The notes below the pieces were generated by a model. That model was not told where the DNA came from and made no database searches. It saw only the letters and a list, made by a program, of their open reading frames with translations. This document shows positions 49,061 through 59,069 of a stretch of 64,000 bases of DNA, in pieces. The DNA is taken from contig CP030759.1 in NCBI GenBank assembly GCA_003290465.1, positions 1,517,144 through 1,581,143 on the forward strand. The letters are read 5' to 3'. This DNA is from Candidatus Sumerlaea chitinivorans (GTDB lineage Bacteria; Sumerlaeota; Sumerlaeia; Sumerlaeales; Sumerlaeaceae). Each line of letters begins with the position of its first letter. Position 1 is the stretch's first letter. Both the position numbers and the translations under genes were made by a program.

Positions 49061-49327
49061 TTAACCTTGGGCACGCGCAACCTTTTTCATCAGGCGAGAC
49101 TGAAGACGGCGCGCCTTATTCTTGTGGATGATGCCACGCTTCCATGTGCGGGCGATCAGCGCCTGAGTCTCGCGGCATTTCTCAACCGCAGCTTCCTTTT
49201 CGCCGACCGTGAGCAAGGTCAGCGTCTTTTTGATAGCCGTCTTCATTGCGGACTTTGCGGCGCGGTTACGCAGTTCATTGCGCTTGTTCTGCTTTACACG
49301 CTTCTTTGCAGACTTCTTGTTTGGCAA
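49061..49327 (-). CDS. rpsT: 30S ribosomal protein S20
   Basis: 88 residues, very Lys/Arg/Ala-rich and helical. It begins MPNKKSAKKRVKQ and has the typical SAMKTAIKK and GIIHKNKARRLQSRL segments. It binds 16S rRNA at the bottom of the small subunit. Usual length, monocistronic. Confidence 0.96.
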   Translation of the reverse strand: MPNKKSAKKRVKQNKRNELRNRAAKSAMKTAIKKTLTLLTVGEKEAAVEKCRETQALIARTWKRGIIHKNKARRLQSRLMKKVARAQG

Positions 49328-49562
49328 GGTCTCACTCCTTTAGGTTATCAGTTGATCCATGCTCCCTACGCAAGGAACGTGGCCCAGCGAAGGCCTTGTG
49401 CCATCAGCCTCTACCTTCGACGTGGTACGTCCTGGAGCACAAATCTGTCCACGGTAACTACCCGCGCTACTTACCGTTGCCCCGGCAAATTGTTCGTCGG
49501 GATGATAGGTTCCGAAGCATGGCGTTCCTGCACTCTGCGACTTTCGCTGTCGGGTACCCCGG

Positions 49563-51386
49563 TTACGACGACGAATCACTTGAGTCAGCGGTCCGGCTCA
49601 GCAACCGATCCTCGTTTTCCACGACGGGAAAAAGTAAGGTAACGATGGTTCCACGCCCCTCTTTACTGCGAATTGTGATTCGGCCGTGGTGATCATCCAC
49701 AATTCGCTGGACAAGGGCTAATCCGAGGCCGGTTCCATGAGTTTTCGTCGTAAAGAAAGGCGACCAAATCTTTTGAAGGATGTCGCGAGGAATGCCGCAA
49801 CCGTTGTCGGCAATCCGCACACGGACGTACCCGTTTAAGTTTTGCGTGCGGATGAGAATCATCCCTCCCCGGCTGACGGCTTGGCGGGCGTTCTGGAGCA
49901 AATTAATGAAGGCTTGGCGCATTTGCATGCGGTCGCAAACGGTTTCCTGAAGATTAGGCGCGAGGTCAGGAAGAATTGTGATCTCTTTACGCGCGAAGTC
50001 GTCCCGGAGAAGGGCAAGCACATCGGCAATGACCGTGTTGAGGTTGGTTCGTTCGAAGTTAGGCTTAGCGTGGCGGGCAAAGTCGAGCACGTCTTTGATG
50101 AACTTGTTCAGCCGGTCCACCTCTTCCATGATGATGCCCGTGTACTCGGCAAGGCGCTCGTCCGCCACGTGAGCATATCGGCGTTGGATGCGTTGGGCGA
50201 AGCCGCGAATGCTGGTGAGGGGATTGCGAATCTCGTGGGCTACCGTGGCTGCCATCTCACCCAACGCCGCAAGTCGCTCTTTGCGGAGGAGTTCCTTTTG
50301 GGTGTTGCGAAGCTCTTCATAGGAGCGCAATAGCTGCCGGTTCTGCTCCTCAATCGTATGGTACAGGCGAGCGTTTTCGATAGCTTGCGCGGCTTGGCCG
50401 GCAATTGCCGAGAGGATCTTGCGTTCGGAGAGATCGAACTCGCGGCGTTCTGCGGTGTACAAACGTATGGTGCCAATGGTCCGCCGACGGGCAACGAGCG
50501 GAGCACAAACCATTGAAACGACACCTGCACGTTTGGCCTCCTCCCGCCATCGGAACTTTGGGTCGGTCCGAACGTCCTCAATATAGATCATCTCCCCCCC
50601 AATCACGGGCTGGTCCACCTGACTCTCTTCCAAAGGCACCTCTTCCGGACCGATGAAATCCTTCCCGCTACTGGCTACGACTCGGATGTAGGGTTTGCCG
50701 TCGTGCTCGACCAACAAGCGAATGGTGCATTCCGACGCATTCATGATTTGCTTCGTCCGATGCACGATCAGCTGGAGAACACTGTTGTAGTCGAGCGTCG
50801 AGGCAATTTCCTGCTGAATTTCATATAGGAGCGAAATTTCTCGATAGTGCTGTTCGAGCTCCTCATAAATCAGAGCATTGCGCAGGACCTGAGCAGCCTG
50901 AGACGCTAAGGTGGAGAGGAACTCCTCGGTTTCGGGCTCAAAGCGTTTTGAACGTTCGGCAACAAGGTCAATGACGCCTGTAGTTTCATCGCCCGAGACA
51001 AGTGGTATCGTGATGCGCCAAAAACGCTGCTGCTTGGCGCGAGCTGGACGGAGGACAAAAGGCGTCTGGGTCAACTTGCCGTGATGGGCGACTTCGGTCA
51101 CAAGCCCATCCTCTTCTTGGGCGGGAAGTAGAGATGACTCAATCGCCCGACCGTACGTGAGTCGGGGAACCAAACGATCGCGCTGCTGATCATAAAAATA
51201 TACGACTGCAGCAACTGCTTCCGTCCAACGTACCACCTCATCCAGCACCAGCCGCATGATTTCCGTGGGCTTCATGGTCGAAGCCGTGGCGACCGCGATG
51301 CGATAAAGTGCCTGCAGCTGGAGCATCCGCTGATTAAGCTGCTGGGTTGTTGACCCACAATCGGGCATTTTTTTGCGGAGCGGCAT
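49563..51386 (-). CDS. GAF-GAF sensor histidine kinase (soluble)
   Basis: 607 residues from ATG 51386 (GAAAGGG upstream). Two GAF domains (about 25-175 and 185-345) precede a linker coiled coil, the H-box ATVAHEIRNPL (His384) and an ATPase domain with NLLQNARQA, DNGCGIP, FFTTKTHGTGLGLA. There is no membrane segment. A response regulator is not adjacent. The arrangement is NtrB/AtoS-like, but the partner cannot be named. A second orphan soluble kinase is at 4789-6492. Confidence 0.92.
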   Translation of the reverse strand: MPLRKKMPDCGSTTQQLNQRMLQLQALYRIAVATASTMKPTEIMRLVLDEVVRWTEAVAAVVYFYDQQRDRLVPRLTYGRAIESSLLPAQEEDGLVTEVAHHGKLTQTPFVLRPARAKQQRFWRITIPLVSGDETTGVIDLVAERSKRFEPETEEFLSTLASQAAQVLRNALIYEELEQHYREISLLYEIQQEIASTLDYNSVLQLIVHRTKQIMNASECTIRLLVEHDGKPYIRVVASSGKDFIGPEEVPLEESQVDQPVIGGEMIYIEDVRTDPKFRWREEAKRAGVVSMVCAPLVARRRTIGTIRLYTAERREFDLSERKILSAIAGQAAQAIENARLYHTIEEQNRQLLRSYEELRNTQKELLRKERLAALGEMAATVAHEIRNPLTSIRGFAQRIQRRYAHVADERLAEYTGIIMEEVDRLNKFIKDVLDFARHAKPNFERTNLNTVIADVLALLRDDFARKEITILPDLAPNLQETVCDRMQMRQAFINLLQNARQAVSRGGMILIRTQNLNGYVRVRIADNGCGIPRDILQKIWSPFFTTKTHGTGLGLALVQRIVDDHHGRITIRSKEGRGTIVTLLFPVVENEDRLLSRTADSSDSSS

Positions 51387-51709
51387 GAAACCCATCCCTT
51401 TCTTGCGCCGTGGAAAACCCCGCGAAAAGTGGGGCACTTACGCTTGGTTATCTAACTTTTCGTTTGCCCCACGTCCCGTGTCAAGATATGGGGTACGCAA
51501 TCAGTCGGACCTTCGAGCCCATTCCGTTCGATCCTCGATGGGGAGCGCTCCAATCCTACGCCGAAAGAACTGCTCGAACCAACGACGCACTCATGATGAT
51601 TCCCACAACAACTGACGGAGGCTCTCACTCCCTTCAAGAGGGCGCCGTGCGACACGCGCTCGGCCTGAGGGAACGGCAGGCCCTCCTGAGGCCTCAATCC
51701 TCAGAGGCT

Positions 51710-53533
51710 TCAGTCGGAGGCATACTTGCGCGGCCGCGGCGGAATCAGACTGACATCGACTGGCTCATAGTCAAAGCTCGGGCCATCGGGCGTGAAGGTC
51801 GCCTTAGTGGTTTTGAGCCAGTTCTTGTCGTCGCGATCCGGGAATTCCGGCTTGTAATGCGCTCCGCGACTCTCGTTGCGGGCTAAGGCGCCTAAAGTGA
51901 TGCAGCGAGCAAGGTGAAGCATGTCACGCAACTGCTTGGTGAACAGCACGCTTGTGTTCATCGTGCGGTTGGTATCGTTGACGTCAATGCGCTTCCACCG
52001 TTCGAGGAGTTCGCGGAGTTTTGCGTCGGTTTCTGCCAGCGCCTTGTTGTAGCGCACAATGGTGACGTTCTTGTTCATCCAGTCGCCGAGCTCACGCCAC
52101 AGGGCGAATGCATTTTCGTCGCCATCCATTTTCTGGATCTGGGCAATGTCCGCCTCTTCCTGACGCTGCTCGGCGTCAAAGATGGCACTGGAAACGTCAG
52201 TTGCACCGACGCTGAGCGATTTGATGTACTGTGGGATGTGTGAGCCTGCGACCATTCCCGCGTAGATACAAGACAGAAGCGAATTGGCCCCAAGGCGGTT
52301 TGCACCGTGATATTGGTAATCGGCCTCACCAACAACATACAGGCCGGGGATGTTCGTCATTTGATTGTAGTCGCACCACAGCCCGCCCATCGAGTAATGA
52401 ACGGCGGGGAAGATTTCCATGGGCTGCTTGCGCGGATCGACGCCAACAAACTTTTCGTAAATCTCAAGAATGCCACCAAGCTTGCGATTGAGCTCCTCTT
52501 CAGGAATGTGGGTTAGGTCGAGGTAGACCTTGTTCTGGCCGTTGATCCCCATTCCGAGTTGGGTGCAAATCATGAAGATTTCTCGCGTGGCAATATCGCG
52601 GGGAACCAAGTTGCCATACTTGGGATACATCTCTTCGAGGAAGTACCACGGCTTGCCCGTCTCTCCGCAGCGAAATTCCTTGGGATTGCCATTCGCATCG
52701 CGAATGAAGGGATTGCGGTAAACTTTACTCGAGTCGCCCCAAACCCAAACGCGTCCGCCTTCGCCGCGGGCGGATTCACTCATCAGGCGCAATTTGTCCT
52801 CCCCCGGAATTGCGGTGGGGTGGACCTGAATAAACTCGCCATTCGCATAAATGGCGCCCTGTTGATAGGCGCGGGAATTCGCAGCGCCGGTGTTGATCAT
52901 CGAGTTGGTGGATCGGCCAAAAATCAGGCCGGGACCGCCGGTGGCAAGCACCACGGCATCCGCCCGAAATGCGCGAACCTCAAGATTACGAATATTGACC
53001 GCCACAATTCCCCGGCACGTACCGCCTTCGTCGCGCACCACCCGCAGGAACTCCCAAAGCTCATATTTTGTTACGCGACCTGCCGCTTCCCACCGCCGCA
53101 CCTGCTCGTCGAGCGCGTAAAGCAACTGTTGTCCTGTGGTAGCGCCTGCGAATGCCGTGCGGTGATAAAGAGTGCCACCGAAACGGCGAAAGTCGAGAAG
53201 GCCTTCCGCCGTCCGGTTGAACATCACGCCCATGCGATCGAAAAGATCAATGATGCCGGGCGCGGCATAGCACATCCCTTTGACTGGAGGTTGGTTGGCC
53301 AAGAAATCGCCACCATAAACGGTGTCGTCGAAATGAATCTCGGGGGAATCTCCCTCGCCCTTCAGATTCTTTGCAGCATTGATGCCGCCCTGAGCGCATA
53401 CGGAGTGAGAGCGTTTCACCGGCACGATGGAAAACAAATCCACAGGCATACCGGCCTCGGCTAGCTTGATGGTGGTGGTTAGCCCGGCGAGACCTCCCCC
53501 TACGACGATCACGCGCGATTGTTTAGGTGGCAT
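51710..53533 (-). CDS. sdhA: Succinate dehydrogenase/fumarate reductase flavoprotein subunit
   Basis: 607 residues. The FAD Rossmann motif is VVGGGLAGLTT (10-20). The His43 that covalently holds FAD is in KRSHSVCAQGG. Substrate-site residues are in QVHPTAIPG and ESARGEGGR. The length and layout match the Bacillus/epsilon-type SdhA. The start has AAGGAGAG upstream. Neither the iron-sulfur subunit nor the cytochrome b subunit is next to it, which is unusual because sdhCAB normally form one operon. Confidence 0.95.
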   Translation of the reverse strand: MPPKQSRVIVVGGGLAGLTTTIKLAEAGMPVDLFSIVPVKRSHSVCAQGGINAAKNLKGEGDSPEIHFDDTVYGGDFLANQPPVKGMCYAAPGIIDLFDRMGVMFNRTAEGLLDFRRFGGTLYHRTAFAGATTGQQLLYALDEQVRRWEAAGRVTKYELWEFLRVVRDEGGTCRGIVAVNIRNLEVRAFRADAVVLATGGPGLIFGRSTNSMINTGAANSRAYQQGAIYANGEFIQVHPTAIPGEDKLRLMSESARGEGGRVWVWGDSSKVYRNPFIRDANGNPKEFRCGETGKPWYFLEEMYPKYGNLVPRDIATREIFMICTQLGMGINGQNKVYLDLTHIPEEELNRKLGGILEIYEKFVGVDPRKQPMEIFPAVHYSMGGLWCDYNQMTNIPGLYVVGEADYQYHGANRLGANSLLSCIYAGMVAGSHIPQYIKSLSVGATDVSSAIFDAEQRQEEADIAQIQKMDGDENAFALWRELGDWMNKNVTIVRYNKALAETDAKLRELLERWKRIDVNDTNRTMNTSVLFTKQLRDMLHLARCITLGALARNESRGAHYKPEFPDRDDKNWLKTTKATFTPDGPSFDYEPVDVSLIPPRPRKYASD

Positions 53534-53670
53534 AAACTGGCTCTCCTTGTTGGTTTAGATCTTCCATTTACGCTACAGAGTGCGAGTGCGATGCAATCGC
53601 TCACCAAATTACTTTGCTATCAGGGGAAGGCACGTAATTCCAGAAAAATTCCTGCGGAGCACAAGGCCAG

Positions 53671-54936
53671 CTACTTCGAGGCGGCCCCGCGATACTTTTC
53701 AGGAATGCGCGCCATAGCGAGCGCCTCCTGAATCCACTGATCCCATAAGCGCATGTGCTCGTTCAGCCGTTGCGCGCGTTCCGCGGCATCGGGAATGAGC
53801 TTGTGCTCCACCAATGTTCGGTAGATCTCTTGGGCCAAGAGTGCGTGGCGCAGTGCGTTGGGATGTGCATCGCCGTTTTCGATGTCCACACTTAAAGCAA
53901 AAGAGTGAAGACCATGCCGATCGAGAAACTCGAGGAGAGATTGGAAGGGAGAGATGACCACAAATCCCAGTTGCTTGGCTAAGGCATCGGCGTCGGCACC
54001 CGGATCGGGAGGAAGTGTAGACGGAGTAGTTCTCCAAGGCTCGAAGTAGTAGTAGTCGCGCAGGAAGAGGACAGGAATTTTGCGCTCGCGTGCAAGGTCT
54101 GCGATTTCACGCATGGCTTGCGCGGCGCGGTCCCATCCGACCAATGCCTGATACTCCGGCGGTACATTTGCGGGATCGACGTATTGAACGCCCGCTTCGA
54201 GTGCGCTGCGGGCGGACGCAACGGAGCGTGTTCGGAGCATCTCCCATAAGTAGGAGTGCGTGAGCGTGTAGAGGGGCCGGGGGCGCGCCACAAAGTTGGG
54301 TAAACTTGTGTCGTTGTCCGCGCAGTAACCGATAAGGATTGCGTCGGGCTGGTAACGCAGCACGCGCGTGCGCAGCAACTCCGCCTCCATCACCGTGTTA
54401 TAACCCGGTATTCCGAAGTTCAGCACCTCGTAGCGAGTTGAGGTTGTTGCTGTCTCGTTGAGAAACTTTTCCAGTCGATCCGAATAGCGCGCCTCGGGAG
54501 GCACCCCCCACCCAAAGGCGATCGAGTCGCCGATCACCGCGATCCGAAACGTTCGGGCCGGTTTTTCGAGTGAGCGCTCGCGGTCCGCAAATCCCGCAGA
54601 ATTCGTGCGCAAGGGCGCCTTATGAAATGTCCCCTCGATGTTGGGAAGCATTTCGTACACGAGGCGTGGATTGTCGCTGATTCGCACAAAATGAATCAGT
54701 TTCAGCTCGCCCACAGTTTGCTTCGCATGATTGAAGCGCCGGAGGGCTTCGATATCATTGGGGCGAGAAGCGAGAAGGGCCCGTACGAAGACCTCCATTG
54801 CAACGAAGGCCACAACGCAACCAAAGACGATTGCCAGCATCCGAAATAGCCACAGTCGTCGGTGTGTGGCGTGGGATGCTGTGGGCTGCGGCGATTGCCC
54901 TTGCGCTGTCGTCATCTCATCAGTCATTGGGTTCAT
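53671..54936 (-). CDS. Membrane-anchored SGNH/GDSL-family hydrolase
   Basis: 421 residues. A membrane anchor at about 28-52 is followed by an SGNH fold: block I IGDSIAFGWG (Ser138), block II NFGIPGYNT, block III CADNDTS, and block V DAHPN with the catalytic Asp and His near the C-terminus. The active site should face the periplasm. Such proteins often add or remove acyl groups on cell-surface glycans. The substrate is unknown. It is divergent from rpsG. Confidence 0.82.
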   Translation of the reverse strand: MNPMTDEMTTAQGQSPQPTASHATHRRLWLFRMLAIVFGCVVAFVAMEVFVRALLASRPNDIEALRRFNHAKQTVGELKLIHFVRISDNPRLVYEMLPNIEGTFHKAPLRTNSAGFADRERSLEKPARTFRIAVIGDSIAFGWGVPPEARYSDRLEKFLNETATTSTRYEVLNFGIPGYNTVMEAELLRTRVLRYQPDAILIGYCADNDTSLPNFVARPRPLYTLTHSYLWEMLRTRSVASARSALEAGVQYVDPANVPPEYQALVGWDRAAQAMREIADLARERKIPVLFLRDYYYFEPWRTTPSTLPPDPGADADALAKQLGFVVISPFQSLLEFLDRHGLHSFALSVDIENGDAHPNALRHALLAQEIYRTLVEHKLIPDAAERAQRLNEHMRLWDQWIQEALAMARIPEKYRGAASK

Positions 54937-55088
54937 TCTATCTTATTCAACGAATCGAGAATTTGAGGTAAAGGGAATTAGACGTGGACGACGAACCGCC
55001 TCTTGGTACGTCCGTGTTGAATAAATTACATGCCACCTCATAGAATTCGCTTCGGTCCTATGACATTTCATGGAGGCAGTGGAAAGCC

Positions 55089-55565
55089 ATGGCGCGCCGA
55101 CGCGTAGCCACCAAAAGAGTGATACCACCTGATCAGAAGTATGGCAGCGAGCTTGTCTCGAAATTCATCAATTGCGTGATGGAACGCGGCAAGAAAAGTG
55201 TCGCCCAGACGATTGTGTACAAGGCGATCGAGGCTGGCGCCAAGCGAGTGGCCGAGACGCAAGACCAGCTCGAGTTTTTCCTTAAGGCGCTTGAAAACGT
55301 TAAGCCTATCCTCGAGGTCAAGTCGCGGCGCGTCGGTGGTGCGAACTATCAGGTGCCGGTTGAAGTGCGACCTGAGCGGCGCGTATCCTTGGCAATGCGT
55401 TGGATCATTCAAGCAGCGCGTAGCCGTGGCGAGAAAACCATGGCGGAGCGCTTGGCGAATGAGCTTTTCGATGCGTTCAATAATACGGGTATTGCGGTAA
55501 AGAAAAAGGAAGACACGCACCGTATGGCCGAAGCCAACAAGGCTTTTGCCCATTACCGCTGGTAA
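55089..55565 (+). CDS. rpsG: 30S ribosomal protein S7
   Basis: 158 residues. Motifs are [40 protein letters not shown] and [13 protein letters not shown]. It nucleates assembly of the small-subunit head. In most bacteria it sits in rpsL-rpsG-fusA-tuf; here it is alone, between an SGNH hydrolase and a symporter. GGAGG lies 12 bp before the ATG. Confidence 0.97.
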   Translation: MARRRVATKRVIPPDQKYGSELVSKFINCVMERGKKSVAQTIVYKAIEAGAKRVAETQDQLEFFLKALENVKPILEVKSRRVGGANYQVPVEVRPERRVSLAMRWIIQAARSRGEKTMAERLANELFDAFNNTGIAVKKKEDTHRMAEANKAFAHYRW

Positions 55566-55751
55566 GCGAATCCCCTCGCTACATAAGATTTTCGCTGGCT
55601 TTGCAGCTGTCCTGTAGGTTGTGCAGGGCAGCTGCTATTTCTTTTCGTTCCTGTTGACTCTTGCGTTTGGCTCAACTCAGATTTTCGGACCACGCGTTCA
55701 ACTCTTCACAAGTCGAACGCTGGATCTACTTTGAGGTGCGTGGAGGAGATT

Positions 55752-55931
55752 ATGTTGGGCTTTGCAGACTTTGGGGCCTTCTTAGGCTACGTTCTCACCA
55801 TTCTGGTGACCATCTTGTGCATCGTGTATGGCTTCCTGAATTGGAACAACGACGGAGAGCCGGTCTCCCCTTCCGAGAGCGACATCTTGTGGGAGAAGGA
55901 AGAAAAAGAAATTGACGAGACCCTCGGATAA
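55752..55931 (+). CDS. Symporter small accessory protein
   Basis: 59 residues. One membrane helix (FGAFLGYVLTILVTILCIVYGFLNW in parts) begins almost at the N-terminus, followed by a charged cytoplasmic tail (DILWEKEEKEIDE). Proteins of this form precede sodium:solute symporter genes and are annotated as small accessory subunits. I chose ATG 55752 with GGAGGAG directly upstream. The symporter starts 12 bp downstream. Confidence 0.85.
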   Translation: MLGFADFGAFLGYVLTILVTILCIVYGFLNWNNDGEPVSPSESDILWEKEEKEIDETLG

Positions 55932-55943
55932 AGGAGACGCGCC

Positions 55944-57542
55944 ATGGAACAGGTTCCAATCTTTACGCTAACGATCGTTACGCTAATTTACCTCCTCATC
56001 ACTGTCTATCTGGGTTTTCGCGGTTATCAAGAGACGAAAACCGCCGCTGACTTTCTCGTCGCCGGGCGCAAGACGCACCCAATAGTCATGGCTCTGAGCT
56101 ACGGAGCCACGTTTATCTCCACCTCTGCCATTGTTGGGTTTGGTGGTGTTGCGGCTGTCTTTGGAATGGGAATCTTGTGGCTGACCTTCCTCAATATTTT
56201 GGTAGGAATTTTCATTGCCTTCGTCTGCTTCGGGAAGCGAATGCGGCCGATGGGGCACAACCTGCAAGCACACACCTTTCCCGAATTTCTGGCCAAGCGC
56301 TACCAGTCGCGTGCAATCCACCTGTACGCTGCTTTGCTCATTTTCCTCTTCATGCCTCTCTACGCTGCAGCCGTCATGATCGGGGGAGCGCGCTTCGTTG
56401 AACAATCCTTCCACATCTCCTACGAGACCGCCCTCTCGGTCTTTGCAATTATCGTGGCCGGGTATGTGATTGCTGGGGGGCTAAAGGGCGTCATGTACAC
56501 CGACGCATTTCAGGGCTTCATCATGATTGTCGGCATGCTGGTGCTTGGCATTTCGACCTACCTTCATTTGGGCGGCATTGTATCGGCTCACCAAGCGCTC
56601 AACGACCTTGCCACTCAAATCCCTGAAAAGCTGAAGGCTGGTGGCGTAGTGAATTGGGCTGCTATGCCGGCGACGGGCTCGCCGATGTGGTGGCAGCTCG
56701 TCACCACGATCGTCATGGGGGTTGGGATCGGTGTGCTCGGTCAGCCCCAGCTGGCGGTTCGCTTTATGACTGTGAAGTCCAATCGCGAACTCAACCGCGG
56801 GGTAGGAATGGGTGGACTGTTCATTCTTTTGATGACGGGAACAGCGTTCGTCTGCGGGGCCCTGTCGAATGTGTACTTCTTCAACTCCAAGGGGCAGGTC
56901 GCCATCCAGGTGGCAGGAGGCAACGCCGACAAGATTATCCCCATGTTCATTAATGCGTTCATGCCGAGCTGGTTTGTGGTGCTGTTCATGCTGACGCTTC
57001 TATCCGCAGCGATGTCCACTATGTCCTCGCAATTCCACACGATGGGAACCGCAATCGGTCGCGACATCTACGAACAGGGATTCGGATCACCCCATGGCTC
57101 GCCTCGAACAGTCCTGATTACCCGGCTTGGGATTGTCGTCGCAATTATTGTGACCGTAACTCTTGCTTACCAATTGCCCAGCAGTGTGATTGCACAGGCC
57201 ACCGCTGTCTTCTTCGGCCTCTGTGGCGCAACCTTCTTGCCAGCCTATCTGGGGGGATTATACTCAAAACGAGTGACGCGCCCCGCAGCTCTGGCGAGTA
57301 TGCTCATTGGTTCCATCTCGGCCCTCCTGTGGCTTGCGTTTGTGCAGGAGAAAACTGCCGGAGGGCTGGGGCTGTGCAAGTTGATGTTTGGGCAGGACAC
57401 ATTAGGCGGCGCCCCATGGAAAAGCATTGATGCGCAGATCATTGCACTTCCGCTCTCGACGCTGGTGCTTATCGTGGTATCCGCGCTAACGCCCCCGCCA
57501 CCCCAAGAGCACGTGGAGGAGTGTTTTAAAGGAATCAAGTAA
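55944..57542 (+). CDS. Sodium:solute symporter (SSS family)
   Basis: 532 residues with about thirteen helices. Family features are the early SYGATFISTSAIVGFGG with unwound-helix Ser residues, AGGLKGVMYTDAFQGFIM, and LLSAAMSTMSSQFHTMGTAIGRDIY, whose Ser/Thr cluster belongs to the Na2 site. The transported solute cannot be named. The small accessory gene upstream suggests the monocarboxylate-like subgroup, but this is inference. GGAGACG precedes the ATG, and a hairpin terminator follows. Confidence 0.92.
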   Translation: MEQVPIFTLTIVTLIYLLITVYLGFRGYQETKTAADFLVAGRKTHPIVMALSYGATFISTSAIVGFGGVAAVFGMGILWLTFLNILVGIFIAFVCFGKRMRPMGHNLQAHTFPEFLAKRYQSRAIHLYAALLIFLFMPLYAAAVMIGGARFVEQSFHISYETALSVFAIIVAGYVIAGGLKGVMYTDAFQGFIMIVGMLVLGISTYLHLGGIVSAHQALNDLATQIPEKLKAGGVVNWAAMPATGSPMWWQLVTTIVMGVGIGVLGQPQLAVRFMTVKSNRELNRGVGMGGLFILLMTGTAFVCGALSNVYFFNSKGQVAIQVAGGNADKIIPMFINAFMPSWFVVLFMLTLLSAAMSTMSSQFHTMGTAIGRDIYEQGFGSPHGSPRTVLITRLGIVVAIIVTVTLAYQLPSSVIAQATAVFFGLCGATFLPAYLGGLYSKRVTRPAALASMLIGSISALLWLAFVQEKTAGGLGLCKLMFGQDTLGGAPWKSIDAQIIALPLSTLVLIVVSALTPPPPQEHVEECFKGIK

Positions 57543-57586
57543 TCTACACATCTCTGCGTTGCTGCACTTTGGCGATAAAAAAGCTC

Positions 57587-57622
57587 GCCGTGCTCCGCTG
57601 ACGTGGAGCACGGCATTTTCTT
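57587..57622 (+). terminator. Symporter terminator
   Basis: A perfect 10-bp stem GCCGTGCTCC/GGAGCACGGC (57587-57596 with 57605-57614) with an 8-nt loop, followed by ATTTTCTT. It lies between convergent genes. Confidence 0.82.
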
Positions 57623-57670
57623 GCTGAGCAATGGATCTTTGCCGTTCAATGGGGTGAGCGTTAGCAAACC

Positions 57671-58891
57671 TCACGTGAGCGTAGCAACTAAGGGCTTCCA
57701 CCCCCGTGAATCTGAAAGTCGATTCATCATCAAGTTGAACTGATCGGGGTAAAGCTTGCGGATGGTCTCTTCGTTGATGCGCCGCGGCTTGGCATGCCAC
57801 AAATTGTAGATGCAGTGGCCCATGGAAATGTTGTGGTCGGCCTCGAGGCTCTGCTCCAGCCGAGCCATATCGCGCTGCTGGAGATATGTCTTTTCCGTGT
57901 ACGTGATGTTCAGAATTTCGTAGATGGGGAGAAGTCCTTTTCCGTCGGCGGCTTTGACCAGTTGTTGACTGATAATCCCACGCAAGCAGTTCGCAAGCCG
58001 AAGGAAGAATTCTTCTTCGAGTTTGCCGGTTGCGCCAACCACGTGTTGCAAACGGGTAATGGCGGGAACCGCTCCAATGGCGTGGATGGTGCCAAAGGTC
58101 TGGATGCCCGTTTCTGCAGCACTCAAAGCGATCTCAGCTGTTTCGGCGTCACGAATTTCACCGATGAGCAGCACGTCGGGATTCTTGCGAACGCTTGCTC
58201 GCAGGGCATGCCGAAAGTCGGGGGTATCGCGGCCAATCTCGCGGCGGGTGACAAGGCATTTCTGGCTTGGGATCATGTACTCCACGGGGTTCTCGATCGT
58301 GCAGATGGAGCCGTAGCGAGTGCGATTGATGTAGTCGAGCATCGCCGCAATTGTGGTGGTTTTTCCGGAACTCGTTTCCCCTGCCACAAGCACAATGCCA
58401 CGTTCGGCTTCTGCCAATTTGCGTAGCATCACAGGGTCGATGCCAAGTTCCTCCAATGGGATGATCTTCGAAGGCAGGTAGCGCATGACAAAATGCAGAC
58501 GCCGCCCATTTGCGTACCCCACGTTGACGCGTCCTGTCGCGGAACGAAAAGCGAGCGAGAAATCCACGTCGGCTGTTTCGTCAAACTGCCTTTTCTGATC
58601 GGGGGTTAGGGCGAACTGCAAGATGTCGAGGATATCCTGTCGCGTCACCACTGGATGCTCTCGGGAACTAATAGGAACGAGGTCGCCGTGGATGCGGACG
58701 CGTGGGGGTTCCCCTTCGAGCATGTGAATGTCCGATCCCCCTTTGAGTTCGAGGACTTGGACCAGCCGTTCGAGCAACTGCATCCCCCCGAGCTGGGAAG
58801 CAGCGGGTGCTGCAGGTGCACCTGTTGGCGTGCTGACTGCCGATGGATTTGGATGCGTTTCCTCGAATGCTTTTTGGATATCGTCCTGCAT
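57671..58891 (-). CDS. PilT-like type IV pilus/secretion ATPase
   Basis: 406 residues from ATG 58891 (GGGGAGGGC upstream). An N-terminal PAS-like PilT domain (GGSDIHMLEGEPPRVRI) precedes the RecA-type core. Walker A reads GETSSGKTTT (about 171-180; PilT usually GPTGSGKSTT), with the Asp-box region ICTIENPVEY, Walker B PDVLLIGEIRDAE and the His-box region FGTIHA. The C-terminal retraction motif AIRNLIREGK of PilT is not seen. It is thus a PilT relative rather than a certain retraction motor. No pilin genes are adjacent. Confidence 0.87.
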   Translation of the reverse strand: MQDDIQKAFEETHPNPSAVSTPTGAPAAPAASQLGGMQLLERLVQVLELKGGSDIHMLEGEPPRVRIHGDLVPISSREHPVVTRQDILDILQFALTPDQKRQFDETADVDFSLAFRSATGRVNVGYANGRRLHFVMRYLPSKIIPLEELGIDPVMLRKLAEAERGIVLVAGETSSGKTTTIAAMLDYINRTRYGSICTIENPVEYMIPSQKCLVTRREIGRDTPDFRHALRASVRKNPDVLLIGEIRDAETAEIALSAAETGIQTFGTIHAIGAVPAITRLQHVVGATGKLEEEFFLRLANCLRGIISQQLVKAADGKGLLPIYEILNITYTEKTYLQQRDMARLEQSLEADHNISMGHCIYNLWHAKPRRINEETIRKLYPDQFNLMMNRLSDSRGWKPLVATLT

Positions 58892-59020
58892 CGTTCTGCC
58901 CTCCCCAGATTCACGAGTCGTGCCTGAATGCGCGTCGGCGGCTCGGCAATCTCCACAAGCGCGTTCAACCTTTTCGTGGCATTGCTCAGCCAACAAATGC
59001 AAGTAGAAGGATTAGATGAA

Positions 59021-59049
59021 TTGGTGAAACGATTATGCCGGGATAAGAC
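59021..59049 (+). promoter_or_regulatory. Possible promoter of the fluoride operon
   Basis: TTGGTG (59021-59026) and TAAGAC (59044-59049) are 17 bp apart, 20 bp ahead of the riboswitch. TATAAC at 59053-59058 is an alternative -10 element. The match is modest, but the position is right. Confidence 0.3.
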
Positions 59050-59069
59050 CTGTATAACAAGTTAGACAC

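Noticed and set aside
52559-53464. 301-codon open frame opposite sdhA
   Set aside because: Antisense shadow of sdhA with no recognisable features.
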